In this document: piece by piece, positions 33,901 through 45,146 of the stretch
How the letters are laid out: the number at the start of each line of letters is the position of its first letter
Numbering within the stretch: the stretch's first letter is position 1
NCBI GenBank assembly: GCA_001051155.2
Contig: JYIP02000001.1
Location: 2,976,001 to 3,040,000, forward strand
From: Chrysoporthe austroafricana
Lineage: Eukaryota > Ascomycota > Sordariomycetes > Diaporthales > Cryphonectriaceae
Length of the DNA stretch: 64,000 nucleotides
Direction: 5' to 3'
The notes under the pieces: generated by a model
What the model was told of the DNA's origin: nothing
What the model saw: only the letters and a program-made list of their open reading frames with translations
Database searches by the model: none
Position numbers and translations under genes: made by a program

Positions 33901-34910
33901 TCTCTGTGAACAATTTACGTGAAATGTAGACTTCTTGCAGATCGACTCGTGTGGTTGTTGGCTCTAATTACTACTTCGTCATATATGGTGACTCTGGCAT
34001 CTCGTTAGGGTTGAGTCCGTCTGCACGGCGATGCCAACAACTTGTATACTTTCGCTCCACTAACCCCCATGCTAAGACTCATTATTTCTTCTAGAGAGAA
34101 TAGACAAGGAGCAGAGGCGAGAAAAGTAGATCCATGTCGCCCAGTACAACGATGTAGACTTCGGCTGCACTTACAAGTCCTGAACTCGAACACAGGTTCA
34201 TATCGCTCAGGAATACGGCGTAAGAAGATCGGCAAGGACGCGGGGCACGTTTTCATGTTCCACAACGGGTTCAGTTGACCCGAGTTCCTAGTCGTTTAGC
34301 CATTTTGTTACACGGACACCTAAGGGTGCCTCACGAAATGAAGGCATTAAGGCATTGCGAGTTACGCGCCGTCGAGCTTGACCGGTCCCACCCAACTGCA
34401 TAAAGAAGGGGGCTGTGCAGTGGATGCCTGAGGCAGACGTCGAGACCCAAGGTCTATAAGTACGGCGGGATCGAGCCCGTCGGATCAAGGAGGAACCTGA
34501 TTCCTCAGCACTCCTTAGACCACCTTAACAGTTATCTCGTTAAATGAAGACCCTTTCCAAGCCCAGAACTCTGCCCTTGTAACACATTTCGAGGTTGTCA
34601 CCACTGGCACTGCTGATCCGCCGGTGGGTCTTTGCGGGGAAGCTTTCGAGTCTCACGACCAGCCATCATTGACTTGCTTGCACTACCCACTCTCTCGAGG
34701 GAGTTCACTGGAGACACAGAGAGATCTGCAGTTAGTCGTAAACATGCCCGGATAAATTCATCGGCTAGGGGCACTAGTCATACAGAAACGTTTGACTACC
34801 TAAGGTGCACCAGCTCCTCGAGCCGCTCATGGTGCCTTTCACATTTCAGCCCGTTTTAGTCCTCTCCGCCGATCTTCAAGAACGTCCGATTGCTACCAGT
34901 CTTCTCAGAG
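30992..34910. other. Gene-poor region containing a P450 relic
   Basis: Apart from the P450 pseudogene (31480-32955) I support no gene in 3.9 kb. The segment 33000-34600 has only short frames, with a G8-type run near 33225-33232. The last 300 bp contain the presumed MFS promoter; no cluster motif was seen there. Confidence 0.5.
31480..32955 (-). pseudogene. Cytochrome P450 relic (CYP52/alkane-hydroxylase-like)
   Basis: The longest piece (32955 down to about 32430) reads like the N-terminus of fungal CYP52-type enzymes: NRDPIWDMDLVLFMRSAFK, then RLLGMRIVYYSEMEIMKSM, then a helix-C-like GKSWHGRGHTKSYM. A second piece (32215 to about 31930) has LFHYGRPSPYLSTEL and FVHKLMDDHVNEALKERK, resembling the segment before the I-helix, then decays where AGRDTTA should be. 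A third, very degraded stretch (about 31660-31480) has YLRPLCRSEYLRMKW, where xFxPERW is expected. No intact ExxR or heme-Cys loop remains, frames shift between pieces and stops interrupt it. It is a decayed gene; the downstream limits are approximate. Confidence 0.6.
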
Positions 34911-36548
34911 ATGCAGCCACCAACCTCGACCGACCTAATGACGGGTGTCAACGGCGACGCGGATCGAGGCATCGACTCGAGTGGGGACGAGAAAGCCGTT
35001 GGCGATGCACAACACCTGGAACAGGCAGCCAGGCCATCGATTCCGCCAGGCCAGCACGCTGAGATATCTCGATCTAGGGTCCTCCGCAAACTAGACCTGC
35101 ACCTGGTTCCCATGCTGACAATCCTCTACCTCCTGTCCTTCCTAGACCGTGGCAATATCGGCAACGCCAAGATCGAGGGCCTGCAGGAGGACCTTCACAT
35201 GACAGATGCACAGTACAACTGGTGCCTCACGGCGTTCTTCTTCACGTACTCGGCCTTCGAGGTCCCGTCCAACATGCTGCTCAAGAGGTTCCGGCCTTCG
35301 ATCTGGCTACCCAGCATCATGGTCGCGTGGGGCGTCGTCATGACCCTCATGGGCATCGTGACAAGCTTCGCGGGGCTGATCACGGCGAGGGTCTTCCTGG
35401 GGGTGGCGGAGGCGGGGCTGTTCCCTGGCATCGTCTACCTGAACACGCTGTGGTACACCAGGTACGAGGTCCAAGTGCGGCAGGCCTACTTCTTTAGCGC
35501 AGCCAGCATCGCGGGCGCCTTCTCCGGGCTCCTGGCATATGGGATCTCGTTCATGGATGGAGTCGGGGGACTGAGAGGTTGGAGATGGATATTCATCCTC
35601 GAGGGGATCGTGACGACCGTCGTGGCTGTGGTCGCCTACTTCTTCGTCTACGACTCACCTTCCACCGCCCCATTCCTCACGCCCCAGGAAAGGGAGTTCG
35701 TGGCTTGGAGACTCGACGAGGACGGCAAGGACGCGGAAGGTGCGGGGACTGGAGGTGTGGCCTTGGCCGATGACGAGTTCGAATGGGCCCACGTCAGGGC
35801 TGCGTTCTGTGACTGGCAGATCTGGGTCAATATCGTCGTCTACTGGGGCTACGTCTGTCCCTTGTACGGGGTCTCGCTGTTCTTGCCGACGATCATCAAG
35901 GAGCTAGGCTACACGTCAACGGTCGCACAGCTGCTGACGGTGCCGATCTACGTTGCGGCTTCGATACTTACCGTCGCCGTGGCGTACTGGGCCGACCATA
36001 TCCACATGCGAAGCCCATTCATCATGGGGGGATTTGTCTTCATGCTGGTGGGATTCATCATGTGCATCAGCTCTGGGAGCCCCGGCGTGGTCTATGCTGG
36101 GGTCTTCATTGCGGCGTGTGCTATATACCCAACGCACCCGAGCAACATCACCTGGTTGAGCAACAACCTCGCCGGGAGTTACAAGAGGGCGGTTGGGATG
36201 GGTATTCAGATCAGCGTGGGAAATCTGGCTGGGGGTAAGTGGTGTTGCGAAGATACCTGTTTCGCCTTGTCTGTGTGTTATGATCATGCTGAAGATGGCT
36301 GACGTGCGTGACTCCTAGCCATGGCATCGAATTTTTACCGCGCCCCAGATGCGCCCAGGTATATATTGGGACATGGTCTAGAGCTTGGCTTTATTGTCGC
36401 CGGGATGATAGCTTGGGTGATCCTGGTGGTCGGCTACAGGAGAATCAATAGGAAACGGGACCTGCTGGTGCAGCAGAGGATCGAGGGTGAAGAATCCGTA
36501 TCTCAAGGCAGAGGCGACCGAGCTCTCGGATTCAGGTACACATTGTAG
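34911..36548 (+). CDS. MFS transporter, ACS (Dal5/Tna1-like) family
   Basis: 517 residues with 12 predicted helices. Exons 34911-36234 and 36319-36548; the 84-bp intron is GTAAGT..CTAG, phase kept. Helix 1 carries the family signature LLSFLDRGNIGNAKIEG; GLFPGIVYLNTLWYTRYEVQ and AYPTHPSNI-type segments (CAIYPTHPSNITWLSNN) also mark the anion:cation symporter group, which takes up organic anions such as allantoate and nicotinate. About 55 hydrophilic residues precede helix 1. The start is the only ATG before the frame's conserved part. It converges with a fumarate-reductase-like gene (193 bp between stops). Substrate is unknown; a carboxylate is likely. Confidence 0.9.
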
Positions 36549-36740
36549 ACTACCGAATGCAGTGGACCTTATCCAGGACGTGCTGTAGACACCTCCTGCG
36601 TGGTTGACGTATGGTCGGCATGGTTATTCCTAGATACGACTGCTCGTGGAGCCGGAGCAAGTCCGTCAGACTCAAATGAACCCTGCGGTACGGACGACGT
36701 GGGTTTGTTCAACCTGTTCATATTGCATCAAACAGACAGG

Positions 36741-38381
36741 CTACTCTGCCTTTGAATATGTCGCTGCCTCCTGGCCAGCTGTCCGACCAAACACAACACA
36801 TTCTAGTAATGACGAGCCTCCCAAGCGGTTGTCGCCATGCAACCCCCCGGTGATCTCTCCTGCCGCCCAGAGCCCCTCAATCGGCTTCAGACTGTCGTCG
36901 CTGCTGTCTCTTGCCAGGATCTGGCCCTTGTCGTTGATGGCCGCGCCGCCCATCGTGAAATGGGTAATGGGCGTCACCCGACCGATGCAGACTTCTTGCT
37001 CAGCGTCTTCGGCACCCCCCGTCAGCTTCCAGGACCCAAAGACACTCCGCCCGAAGGAATCAGCTTTAGTGCCCGCCACGACCTGGGAGTATCCCCGGAT
37101 AGTCTCTTGCGTGGTTTCATCCAGCTCCTTGACCTTCTTCTTGGACAAAAGTCCCTTCCACAAGTAGAAGCCGATATGCGATGACGCAGCTTCGCACGCG
37201 CCAGGGTCCAGCAGAAGTTGGATATCCCACTGCGTCAGCCCCTTGCCATCTGTCGTGCTAGATGCGGTGTCGGCGGTGGTGGTGGGGGGCAGCTTCATGA
37301 TAACGCCGCTAACATGTTCTCTCGTCTCCATCTCGTTGACAAACCGCCTGCCCTGGTGGAGCAGAATACCACCCTCGCCTCTCAGCATCTCCGCAGCGAG
37401 AAACTTGACCCTTGCGTCCGGATCAGAGGGCTGTACGAAACCAGTGGGGTGCACTTGCACGCTCTCCATGTCGACCAGCTGGGCGCCCAGGTCCTGGAGG
37501 AGACCGTGTGTCCCCGGCCTGGCATCGTTTGTCGACGGTAGGCCGGCAAGGTCAGGGCGGTATTTCTCCAGGAGCCCCCAGGTGTCCCCTGCAAAGCCGC
37601 CAGTAGTGAAGACGACAGAGCCTTCGAGGGTCGACGTCGTGCCGGAGTTGACGTACTCCACCCCGGTCACCTTTCCCGGGCTGCCCGCCCCTGAGAGGAG
37701 CTTCCTCACCTCACACCCAGTACGGAGCTCAAAGTTAGGGTGCTGCTTCAGCTTCTCCAGCAGGGCCGTGACGATGGCGGCCCCCGGCGGCAGCTTGCCG
37801 CCACCGCGGTGGGTGCGAGGGAAGCTGTGGCCGCCCAGCTGGGCCACGACGCTCAGGTCGACGCCGATGTCGTCGACGAGGAAGTCTATCGCCTGTGCCG
37901 AGGAGCCGGTCAGCTTTGTGATGAGCGACTCCCGCTCGGCCCGCCTGAACTTGGCCGTCGGGGCGTCGGCCTGGGCTAGCCTCGTGCCGGCCGACCGGAC
38001 CGTGTCGCTGTAGAACGTGGTGTCTTTCCCCTTCTGGAACCGCGTAGGCGCCCCGTTGATCCCTGAGGAGGCCTTGATGCTGTTGCCGCCGGGCTTCTCC
38101 GCGCGCTCCAGGAGCCGCACCGCCGCCCCGGCGCGCAGGGCGGCGAACGACGCTGAGAGCCCGGCCAGGCCGGCGCCGACGACGATAACAGTCTGTGGTG
38201 GGCTTGCTGGTGACATGTCGCCCGTGGTGGTGGTTATGGAGGAGGAGTGTTGCAGAGCCTCGGGGCCCTGGTGACGACCTGCCTGCGAGTTGAACCTGAG
38301 GTAGAAATACGCTGTAAAGGCAGTGACGAGGACGACGAACAGCAGCTGGCGTCTGGTCATAACAGGTCGCGATGCATCCAT
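36741..38381 (-). CDS. FAD-dependent fumarate reductase (Osm1-like)
   Basis: Intronless, 546 residues. A short N-terminal membrane anchor (QLLFVVLVTAFTAYFYLRF, 12-30) precedes the FAD-binding Rossmann motif VVGAGLAGLSAS (about 67-78). The flavocytochrome-c/fumarate-reductase active-site elements are present: VQVHPTGFV, the Arg-containing GRRFVNEMETREHVSG, THFTMGGAAIN and GDNRLGGSSLLECVVFGR. Soluble yeast Osm1 and Frd1 reduce fumarate with FADH2 in the ER or mitochondria; the anchor here fits an ER or intermembrane location. Relatives reduce other enoates. The start at 38381 follows 48 codons of open frame with no earlier ATG fitting the family. It is convergent with the MFS gene. Fumarate is the default substrate. 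Confidence 0.88.
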   Translation of the reverse strand: MDASRPVMTRRQLLFVVLVTAFTAYFYLRFNSQAGRHQGPEALQHSSSITTTTGDMSPASPPQTVIVVGAGLAGLSASFAALRAGAAVRLLERAEKPGGNSIKASSGINGAPTRFQKGKDTTFYSDTVRSAGTRLAQADAPTAKFRRAERESLITKLTGSSAQAIDFLVDDIGVDLSVVAQLGGHSFPRTHRGGGKLPPGAAIVTALLEKLKQHPNFELRTGCEVRKLLSGAGSPGKVTGVEYVNSGTTSTLEGSVVFTTGGFAGDTWGLLEKYRPDLAGLPSTNDARPGTHGLLQDLGAQLVDMESVQVHPTGFVQPSDPDARVKFLAAEMLRGEGGILLHQGRRFVNEMETREHVSGVIMKLPPTTTADTASSTTDGKGLTQWDIQLLLDPGACEAASSHIGFYLWKGLLSKKKVKELDETTQETIRGYSQVVAGTKADSFGRSVFGSWKLTGGAEDAEQEVCIGRVTPITHFTMGGAAINDKGQILARDSSDDSLKPIEGLWAAGEITGGLHGDNRLGGSSLLECVVFGRTAGQEAATYSKAE

Positions 38382-39384
38382 CAGGCTGGGTTGGCGGCGA
38401 GGGGCACAGATGGACCAGACTCGCTCACTATTTAATACCCAAACGAGCCATGGTGTGGCCGCACCACCGTGTCGGCGTCCTCGCCTGTCGTACGGCTCGG
38501 CGGCGGGATCAAGATCAGGCCACATTCCCCAAGCGGTGGCATGATCTGGCCAATCACTCGACGTCAGCAGAGCCAGTCGCCCAGGTCGAACTCGGTGGAA
38601 TCACAGAATCTGTCAATTTGAGTTTGCAGCATTCGATGCATTAGCTGAGGGCGGTTCAGAAGAGCAACCATGCGGCCTGGCCACGATCGACCAGGCCCTG
38701 AGGGGGGGTGTGACCTAGTGAGGATAGCGGCGCAGTCCCGCGTGTTGACAGATGGAATTTTAGAAGGTTGAACTGCAGCTCAATAGGGCCTGACTGCTAT
38801 GCATCCCGCCTGCTGTAGTCTGGATTCAGGGCGCCCCTGCCCTTCTTCTCTGCCGAACCTAAGACCTGGGCACCTTCATTCTCCTCGTCCCCCCCCCCCC
38901 CCCCAAAAATCTTCTCCATGATCCTCCCAGTCCACCTGCTCGCCTGTTTTGCATTCCGGGCAAACTCGAAAGCTTCAATGATTTTTTGGCATCTTCTCTC
39001 GGTGCACTCTGTGCAAACAGCGTACATACTTGCCAGTTAGGCGTGTTATGCTGTGAAGACCCCCTGTTGCAACGTACGATGACCGCTAGATATCGACCCA
39101 CCGGCACTGGCAAGCTCCGTCAGCCTGATGGATCCCCTTTAGAGCCTACAGCATATATGGTGTGTTCTCTCAGACCAGTCTAGCAAAGAGAAGACTTGCC
39201 ACTCATCTCTCACACAGCACATCTCGGAAGTGTCGAGACTCGCCAAGTCCTGTACCTGCAGCCACCTCTCAGCAGTCGCCGCGGTCACTCTACGCCCATC
39301 CGACGGCCACCGTCACAAGCACGAGGATATACCAGGCGCAGACTACTTCACCCACCAAGGCCTGAAGCGCATACCGCGAGCGAG
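38382..39384. other. Intergenic region
   Basis: Upstream region of the fumarate reductase (-) and of the micro-protein (+). It contains a poly-C run followed by A (about 38891-38907). I see no gene. Confidence 0.5.
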
Positions 39385-39570
39385 ATGGCCCCGCCCCAGA
39401 ACAAGACGAGGAGCAGCGCCGAGATATCGGAAGCGGAGAAGTCGAGCCCCGACGCCGCTTGGGAGGCGACGGTGACCAAAGGCATGAAGGAGACGGAGAG
39501 CGAGATGATCCTGCAGTGGGTCTCCATCGTCATGATCGGCATAGCAGTCTGGGGCTATTTCTACACCTAG
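39385..39570 (+). CDS. Tail-anchored micro-protein, hypothetical
   Basis: 61 residues, intronless: a charged N-terminal part (MAPPQNKTRSSAEISEAEKS) and one C-terminal hydrophobic helix (LQWVSIVMIGIAVWGYFY) ending two residues from the stop, a tail-anchor layout. The context GCGAGATGG and the clean helix suggest a true gene, perhaps a small ER or mitochondrial outer-membrane subunit. No family is recognised. The frame is open upstream but has no better ATG. Confidence 0.5.
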   Translation: MAPPQNKTRSSAEISEAEKSSPDAAWEATVTKGMKETESEMILQWVSIVMIGIAVWGYFYT

Positions 39571-42500
39571 CTGCGCAGCGCGAGCGGGCTCGGGTGGCGG
39601 ATGTCACAGCGACGACCTTCTCGGTGTGGAGCCGACCAACGACTTTGAGATGGGCCGGTGCGGTCCTGAGAGGCTTCCACAAGGTCTGAGAAGTTTAGTC
39701 AACTGTCTCAAGCCACCAGTCTGGTCTGCTTCTTCTCAATCTAAAGAGGCTGGGGTCAGGAACATATGGTCTGCCATGTCAACGCCCTGTCGATAGTGTC
39801 AGTCTTCTTTAGCGGAGAGGGGGGGGACAAGACCAGAACGAAAACTAAGTCCCGGTCTTCATTTTGAACATGCGAGGCAATGGATGAAAAGGGTGGTACG
39901 TCCACCGGTTAAGATCAGATTACTCTAATAACATAATACCATACAGTTAATGGGAACGAAGACGCCGCACTGTCCAATTCCTAACTTGCCGCCATCGGGA
40001 TACATGTCCACACTATTCAACTGTTCAATTGTGTATCGTGCGACGCGTGCTGACTGTCGAACCGACTGAAGTTGCGCTTGTTGGCACGAGTCTGAGATGG
40101 GAGACAGTAATTACACAGCAGGAACCGAGGCCGGGGATGATGGCCATCCCAGACGCCCCGGTTCCCCTTGCGTACGGCTCGCCCAGAACCCCTCCAATAG
40201 GGCTATGTGGTGTGGGTGAAGTCATTGGTGTTCCTTGCGAACCCAGTTTTGTGCCACGCTCTAGTTCGCGCTGCTTCCATAGCCACTTCTCCCCGCTGTA
40301 CACCTCGAGGAGTCGGTCCGCGGCATCGATTAAGTCCCCACCGAAGAACGCCACATCTGGTCCCAGTTCACACTTCACCAGTATCCATGAACTCCGCGTC
40401 TAAAATCTTGTAGACTGAGCTCTGACTTCCTGTTGCGTCATGCCTTGAAAGCGACGGACATAATCGACATTCTTTTGGGCGACGGGAACGGATTTCTCAG
40501 CATCAAGCTAGTAGCAGAAGCGGCCGGCGCGGCTGAAAGAGCCATACACCGCTCGTCGCTCTCTACCGTCTTGTGACCAGCCTAGTTTGACTAGACTATC
40601 CACCATGTAAGAAGGGATTATAGTTGTCCGGCGTGACTGTTTAGATCTGTGACGGGTTCGGGGACGGGGAGCGGTCGGTATGACACCTCTTCGGGGAGTA
40701 CGCTTCGAGCGAGAGGAAACTCCGTGATTTGCAGTGTTTTGACCCATGGGGAGTGCTCCAGCCGCGGTGCTGATAGATGAGCTTTTGGCGGCGTGACATT
40801 TTTTGACGGTGCGAAGATAAATAACCTCGTCGGATAAATGCCGGGACAACCGGCAAACCCCATCGAGAACACTTCCCCGACAGAATCTGTAGTAGGAGTT
40901 GGCTGGGTCGAGGGTATATGTAATAGGCCGGATGAAGCACGGTGCCTCCCTTTGTCTCTTGCGACTCTAACAATATGCCTAGTGGTGGGCCAAAATGAAT
41001 GGTAACGTCGTCTGCAAGATGGTAGCCAGGGTATTTCGGATCAGGAATGATGTCGCTAATGAACCACTGAAAGATTGGCACTGCGTACTCGGGGGGTCGG
41101 CGAAGCTTTTGGATCCATCCGTCGCACCCTGACGGAAACGGCCGGGACCGTCGCCATCTTCGCGAGAGGAATGGTAGACGGCGGTCTGACGAGGAGTCGT
41201 TCTTGGACGGGAAGGCCGCGAGAAGGCTTTGGGAGGCTGGGAGAGGCCCCCAGCCGCAAAGCCAGGGCCAGCGCGTCGCCACTTGATGGCCCCGACCTGA
41301 GCTGGCGCTGGCGCTTCATTCATGTGCCGGTCGAATTTCCACGGCTGACACCACGTCAAAATCAGACCCGATCGTTGCAATGGGCCCTTTCAGTATCACA
41401 GCTGGCGTTGTCGGCATTGCCGCTCCAGCGCTACACGAACGTGCTCGGTGAATTTGTCCTGGTGTACATACGCCCTGGACACCATGCAGGTGGAATGCTG
41501 CCAGGACAGGATGTTCTCTCAGGGCTTAAGCATGCCCATAATGGCCCCGACGAGCCTGCAATTTCTACAGGAGACCCACGCTAACCTTTTGTTGCGGTAA
41601 TGAAGCGAAAAGATTTGCATTCATTTAGTAATTAAGGAGTGGATAGGCTTCCAGTAGAGCTTTGAACCTGTGGTCGTCACCTCAGGCCGTTCCCAGTTCT
41701 CAACGCTAGACACGGGGAACGTCGCCCCTCTCAAGTCAAAAAGGTACACGAAAAATATCCCATGTATTTGAAGAAAAACCTCAGCTATCCATCTGTCGCA
41801 ACGAGACCACTGAAGACATGTCAAAACTATGCTAAGATCGAATGAGCGAGCTCCCAGCGGTCCGTTCTTATTTGTACTTGTGTCGTTGCAGATGCTACTT
41901 TAATGCTAGAGAGGGGAAGAAGCATTAGTCCAGCAAGATCCAGAACAAAGGGCAAGTTCTAAGTTAGGAAGACACTTGCCGAGCAGGAGGAGCACGAGCA
42001 GGAGGCGCACGAGCCAGAGCAAGTGGAGGCGCAGGACGAGCACGAGCTACGAAGAGACGCCTCGAGTCAGCATCTTGGTTTGGTTCCTTCGCAAGCCAGG
42101 CTACACCGAAACATGGCCAGCCGGCATCACTCCAGCTAGAAGAGTTTGTTACCGCAGCGAGAGCGTCTTACCAGGGAGACATAGTGACGGTTTGATATCA
42201 ATGGGGGAGTTGAAGTTGACGTTTTGCAAATCAGTGGCTTGGAAGACGGAGGATTTTGGGATTTTTAGGTAGGTCGTGAAAAAGTTCGAGAATAGAGAGA
42301 CCAAGTTTAAATACATCAGAGAACTTCGCACAAAATCTTGCCGAGGCCATACGAGTCACACAAACATCATTCCGCGAAAGGCAGCTGGCCAGAAATATCT
42401 CCTCGGAGTAAGCTTCCTCCATTTGTTGGGAGGCTAGGGGAACCTCCTTGTCTCCCCGCCGCTCAGGTCTGACAGCCATCCCTATTTTGCGCTCTGGGGG

Positions 42501-44111
42501 TGGCGAGCTCGTGTGGGGGGTGCGCGGCGGGCGATGGCACAAGGTCGTGGGAAGGCTTCGGCCCAGAGGTGATAACAAGATCTGTTACGTAACCAGGTCC
42601 GTAGGCATCATGAAATGGTTAAGTAATACCCTTCAGTAGCAAAGTAACTTATCACCGCGTTAAGGTCTTGGTGGAGGATGCAAGACGTCGAGGTGGTGGT
42701 GTGGGCTTATGCTTGCTCAATGGCAACACTGGACGGCGAGTCCGGTCACCTAGGACGCAATAGATACGGGTAGCGGTGAGAGACTCTATTTGGGAAGAGT
42801 ATGGCATGTGCTCCTATTCGAGGTAAAGCTTCGTGATGTGCGACGGATGGGCTAAGGATCGAGGTAGTGGACGAGAGGATGAGGAGTTGGACGATGGCCC
42901 GAGGACACAGTCGACGTAGGTGACGAAGTAGACGAGGCGAGCGCGGCCCGAAACAACGTAAACAGCAAAGTATGCACTAGAGGTCCGGTTCGAAGGCCCT
43001 GAGTTAATAGGCTAGTCGATTGTCAACTGAGACGAAGAGAGAGTTTCGTACCTGCGATGAGGTCCAACACTGGATCGACTTCAAAGGGAACGAAAGGCAA
43101 TAAAGCTTGAAGGGAAGGGCTTAGATATACATATATATATATGTATGCATTCTGAAGTGCTGGGACCTGAGCCAACCCTGGCGCAAATGAGAACCCGGAT
43201 GGCTCGCCTCACAGGAGCGGCTCCTCGATCCTGAGACAAGAGTCTGATGTGGCCATCAAGGTTCTTGTCGGCCACAAGTCCAGCCCCTGAGTCTTTATTC
43301 CTTCTTTCTTTTTTCTTCTAAAGAAAAAAAAAACAAAAAAGAAAAAAGGCATTATTATTCCGAGAGCTTTTGTTCAATTACTAATTAGATTCTGCTTGCC
43401 TACGGTGAAATCACTGATTGCCCGGGCAGCACCTAGCACCATATGAGCGGCGTTGTAGGTTTCCGCGCCCCAAACTTTCTTCACAGATCCACCTTCCGTT
43501 TTGACTAACTGTCTCGTTAGTGTGTTTTCTTTTTGTTTTCAATCATCATCCGCTGGCTGTTGTCATGACACGGCACCTGCTTGTCCTCTTATTTGACTTG
43601 ACTGCCCGTCGAAACGACCTCCAGATATCTCAGAACCACCGAAACCTCGACCTCCTCAAGTCCTCTAGCAACCGAGATGCGCCCATGATCGGATAAGGAA
43701 ACCAGCATGCCTCGCGTCTGAGAAGATGCAGCGGCGCCGACAACATTAAAACGATACCAGTCCGTCGAATGTTGCTCAAATGGACCGAAAACTACCTGCC
43801 GACTGGCACGACGTTGCTACTTTGGACGAAAAGAACAAGGAAATGCTGGGTTGATACAGCCGAATTGGACTGATCGACATCGCGATAGGTCTCAGGTGGG
43901 ATTCCGGGTGCTTGAATACGTGTGATGGCTCTGCGCAGTTGTTCACATCATGCTCTAAACAATACAATGTCATTCTTGATAAATTAAGAGTTGCCAAGAT
44001 GAGCGCCATACGGAAAGTTCCTAGAAGAGATGGGACAAGCCATGTAGAGCCTCCAGCCCCATCCTCCAGCAATTCATCTTGGCCCTCAGGCCGTAACGGG
44101 ACCAGGAGGCT
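39571..44111. other. Gene-poor region with decayed coding sequence
   Basis: Apart from the broken frame at 40025-41100 there is no supported gene in 4.5 kb. Seen here: a G-run near 39820-39827; an acidic Glu/His repeat-like stretch at about 41976-42060 (GAGCACGAGCAGGAGGCGCAC); TATATATAT near 43130-43142; and facing T- and A-rich tracts at 43300-43348. Confidence 0.5.
40025..41100 (-). pseudogene. Unidentified broken gene
   Basis: Protein-like sequence runs along the minus strand through several frames. From about 41096: PEYAVPIFQWFISDIIPDPK and FGPPLGILLES. From 40872: VFSMGFAGCPGIYPTRLFIF through SYRPLPVPEPVTDL. From about 40620: IPSYMVDSLVKLGWSQDG through GRFCY, then LDAEKSVPVAQKNVDYVRRF, then SSWILVKCELGPDVAFFGGD. 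The last three segments are in one frame, separated by two TAG codons (40508-40510 and 40400-40402). Continuity across the stops argues for a former gene rather than chance. I do not recognise the family. Unrecognised introns could explain one shift but not both stops. Confidence 0.4.
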
Positions 44112-45146
44112 CTAACCGGACGGAGTCGGCCGTTTGGCGCGGGCATAAAACACCTGGCCTTTGCCGCCCAGCTGCGGCGGCCCCTCGATCAGTTTCGGAT
44201 GCCAGCGCACCTCGACGTCGACGAGGCCCACGCTCGCAAACATATCAAGCATTTGCTGGCGGGTGAAGCCGTACGAGGCGATGGTCTTGGCCGACGGGTG
44301 CTCATGGACCTGCTGCGGTATCTCGAGCCCGCTCTCGCTCGGCGCGACACCGTCGATGACGAGGAGCACGCCACCGGGCTCCAGACGCTCAGTGAGCCGG
44401 CGCATGAGCTCGGCCGGATCAACGACGTGGTGCAACGCCATACACACAACACCGACGTGGAAGCCAAAGAGATCGGTCGCGTCGAGGGCGCTAGCGCTGG
44501 CTGGCGCCGCCGCGAGGAGGTCCCCATGCACGGCGCGCATTTGCTGCTCCGATAGCCCTTGCCTTTTTGCGGCCTGGTTATACTCGTCCACCATGCCGAT
44601 CGATGTGTCGATGCCGCGTAGCACGGTAACGTAGGGGGCCAGAGCCTGTGGCGGTTGCTTGTCAGCTTCAGGCTGTTGGAACCCCGTAAAACCAACAGTG
44701 GTTGTGCGCTAGTTTGGGTGCTCTGGTATTGCTACGTACTCGTGAGGCTACTCCGCTGCCGCACGCGTAGTCAAGCATCTTGACGCCGGTGGCGGGCTGG
44801 GGAATCCCCAACCACTGGACATTCTCGCGCAAAAAGTCGGTGATTTCGCCCACGAGCTTCTTGACCCAGGGTACGGTGTAGGCGGTCTTTGCGACAGAAC
44901 TGTAGCCGACGGCCCTCACACGGAGGCCGCATCTCGTCAGCACCCGTGCAGAGAGACTTTGAGAGATTGATCCCGCTCTAAACAGACGAGGCTTAGACTC
45001 GAAGAGCACGCGATCGATTGATGGACCAGGATCTAAATAGTACAGCGATTTCTGGAGAACAAAATTCTTGGGGCGTATTTGGCGAGAGACGCTTACTCGA
45101 AATACTGTTCGTTCAGTTCTCCAAGTGAGGATGTCTGTGATACCAT
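44112..45146 (-). CDS. Class I SAM-dependent methyltransferase
   Basis: 252 residues from complement exons 45097-45146, 44740-44914 and 44112-44645. Introns are 182 bp (GTAAGC..TGTGAG) and 94 bp (GTACGT..GCTGAC..CACAG). SAM motif I is LDYACGSGVAS, split from RALAPYVTVLRGIDTS by the second intron. Acidic motif II is GIDTSIGMVDEYN, and VGVVCMALHHVVDPAELMRRL is the usual motif IV with ALHH. The tail LEPGGVLLVIDGV... and the final YARAKR strand complete the fold. The first exon (MVSQTSSLGELNEQYFE) is the weakest part, because its intron is long and the acceptor is followed by G. The family resembles fungal small-molecule methyltransferases such as those in metabolite clusters; the substrate is unknown and no cluster is evident. 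Confidence 0.82.

Noticed and set aside
43301..43348. Facing T-rich and A-rich tracts resembling a terminator hairpin
   Set aside because: Low-complexity sequence can pair trivially and no gene ends here.
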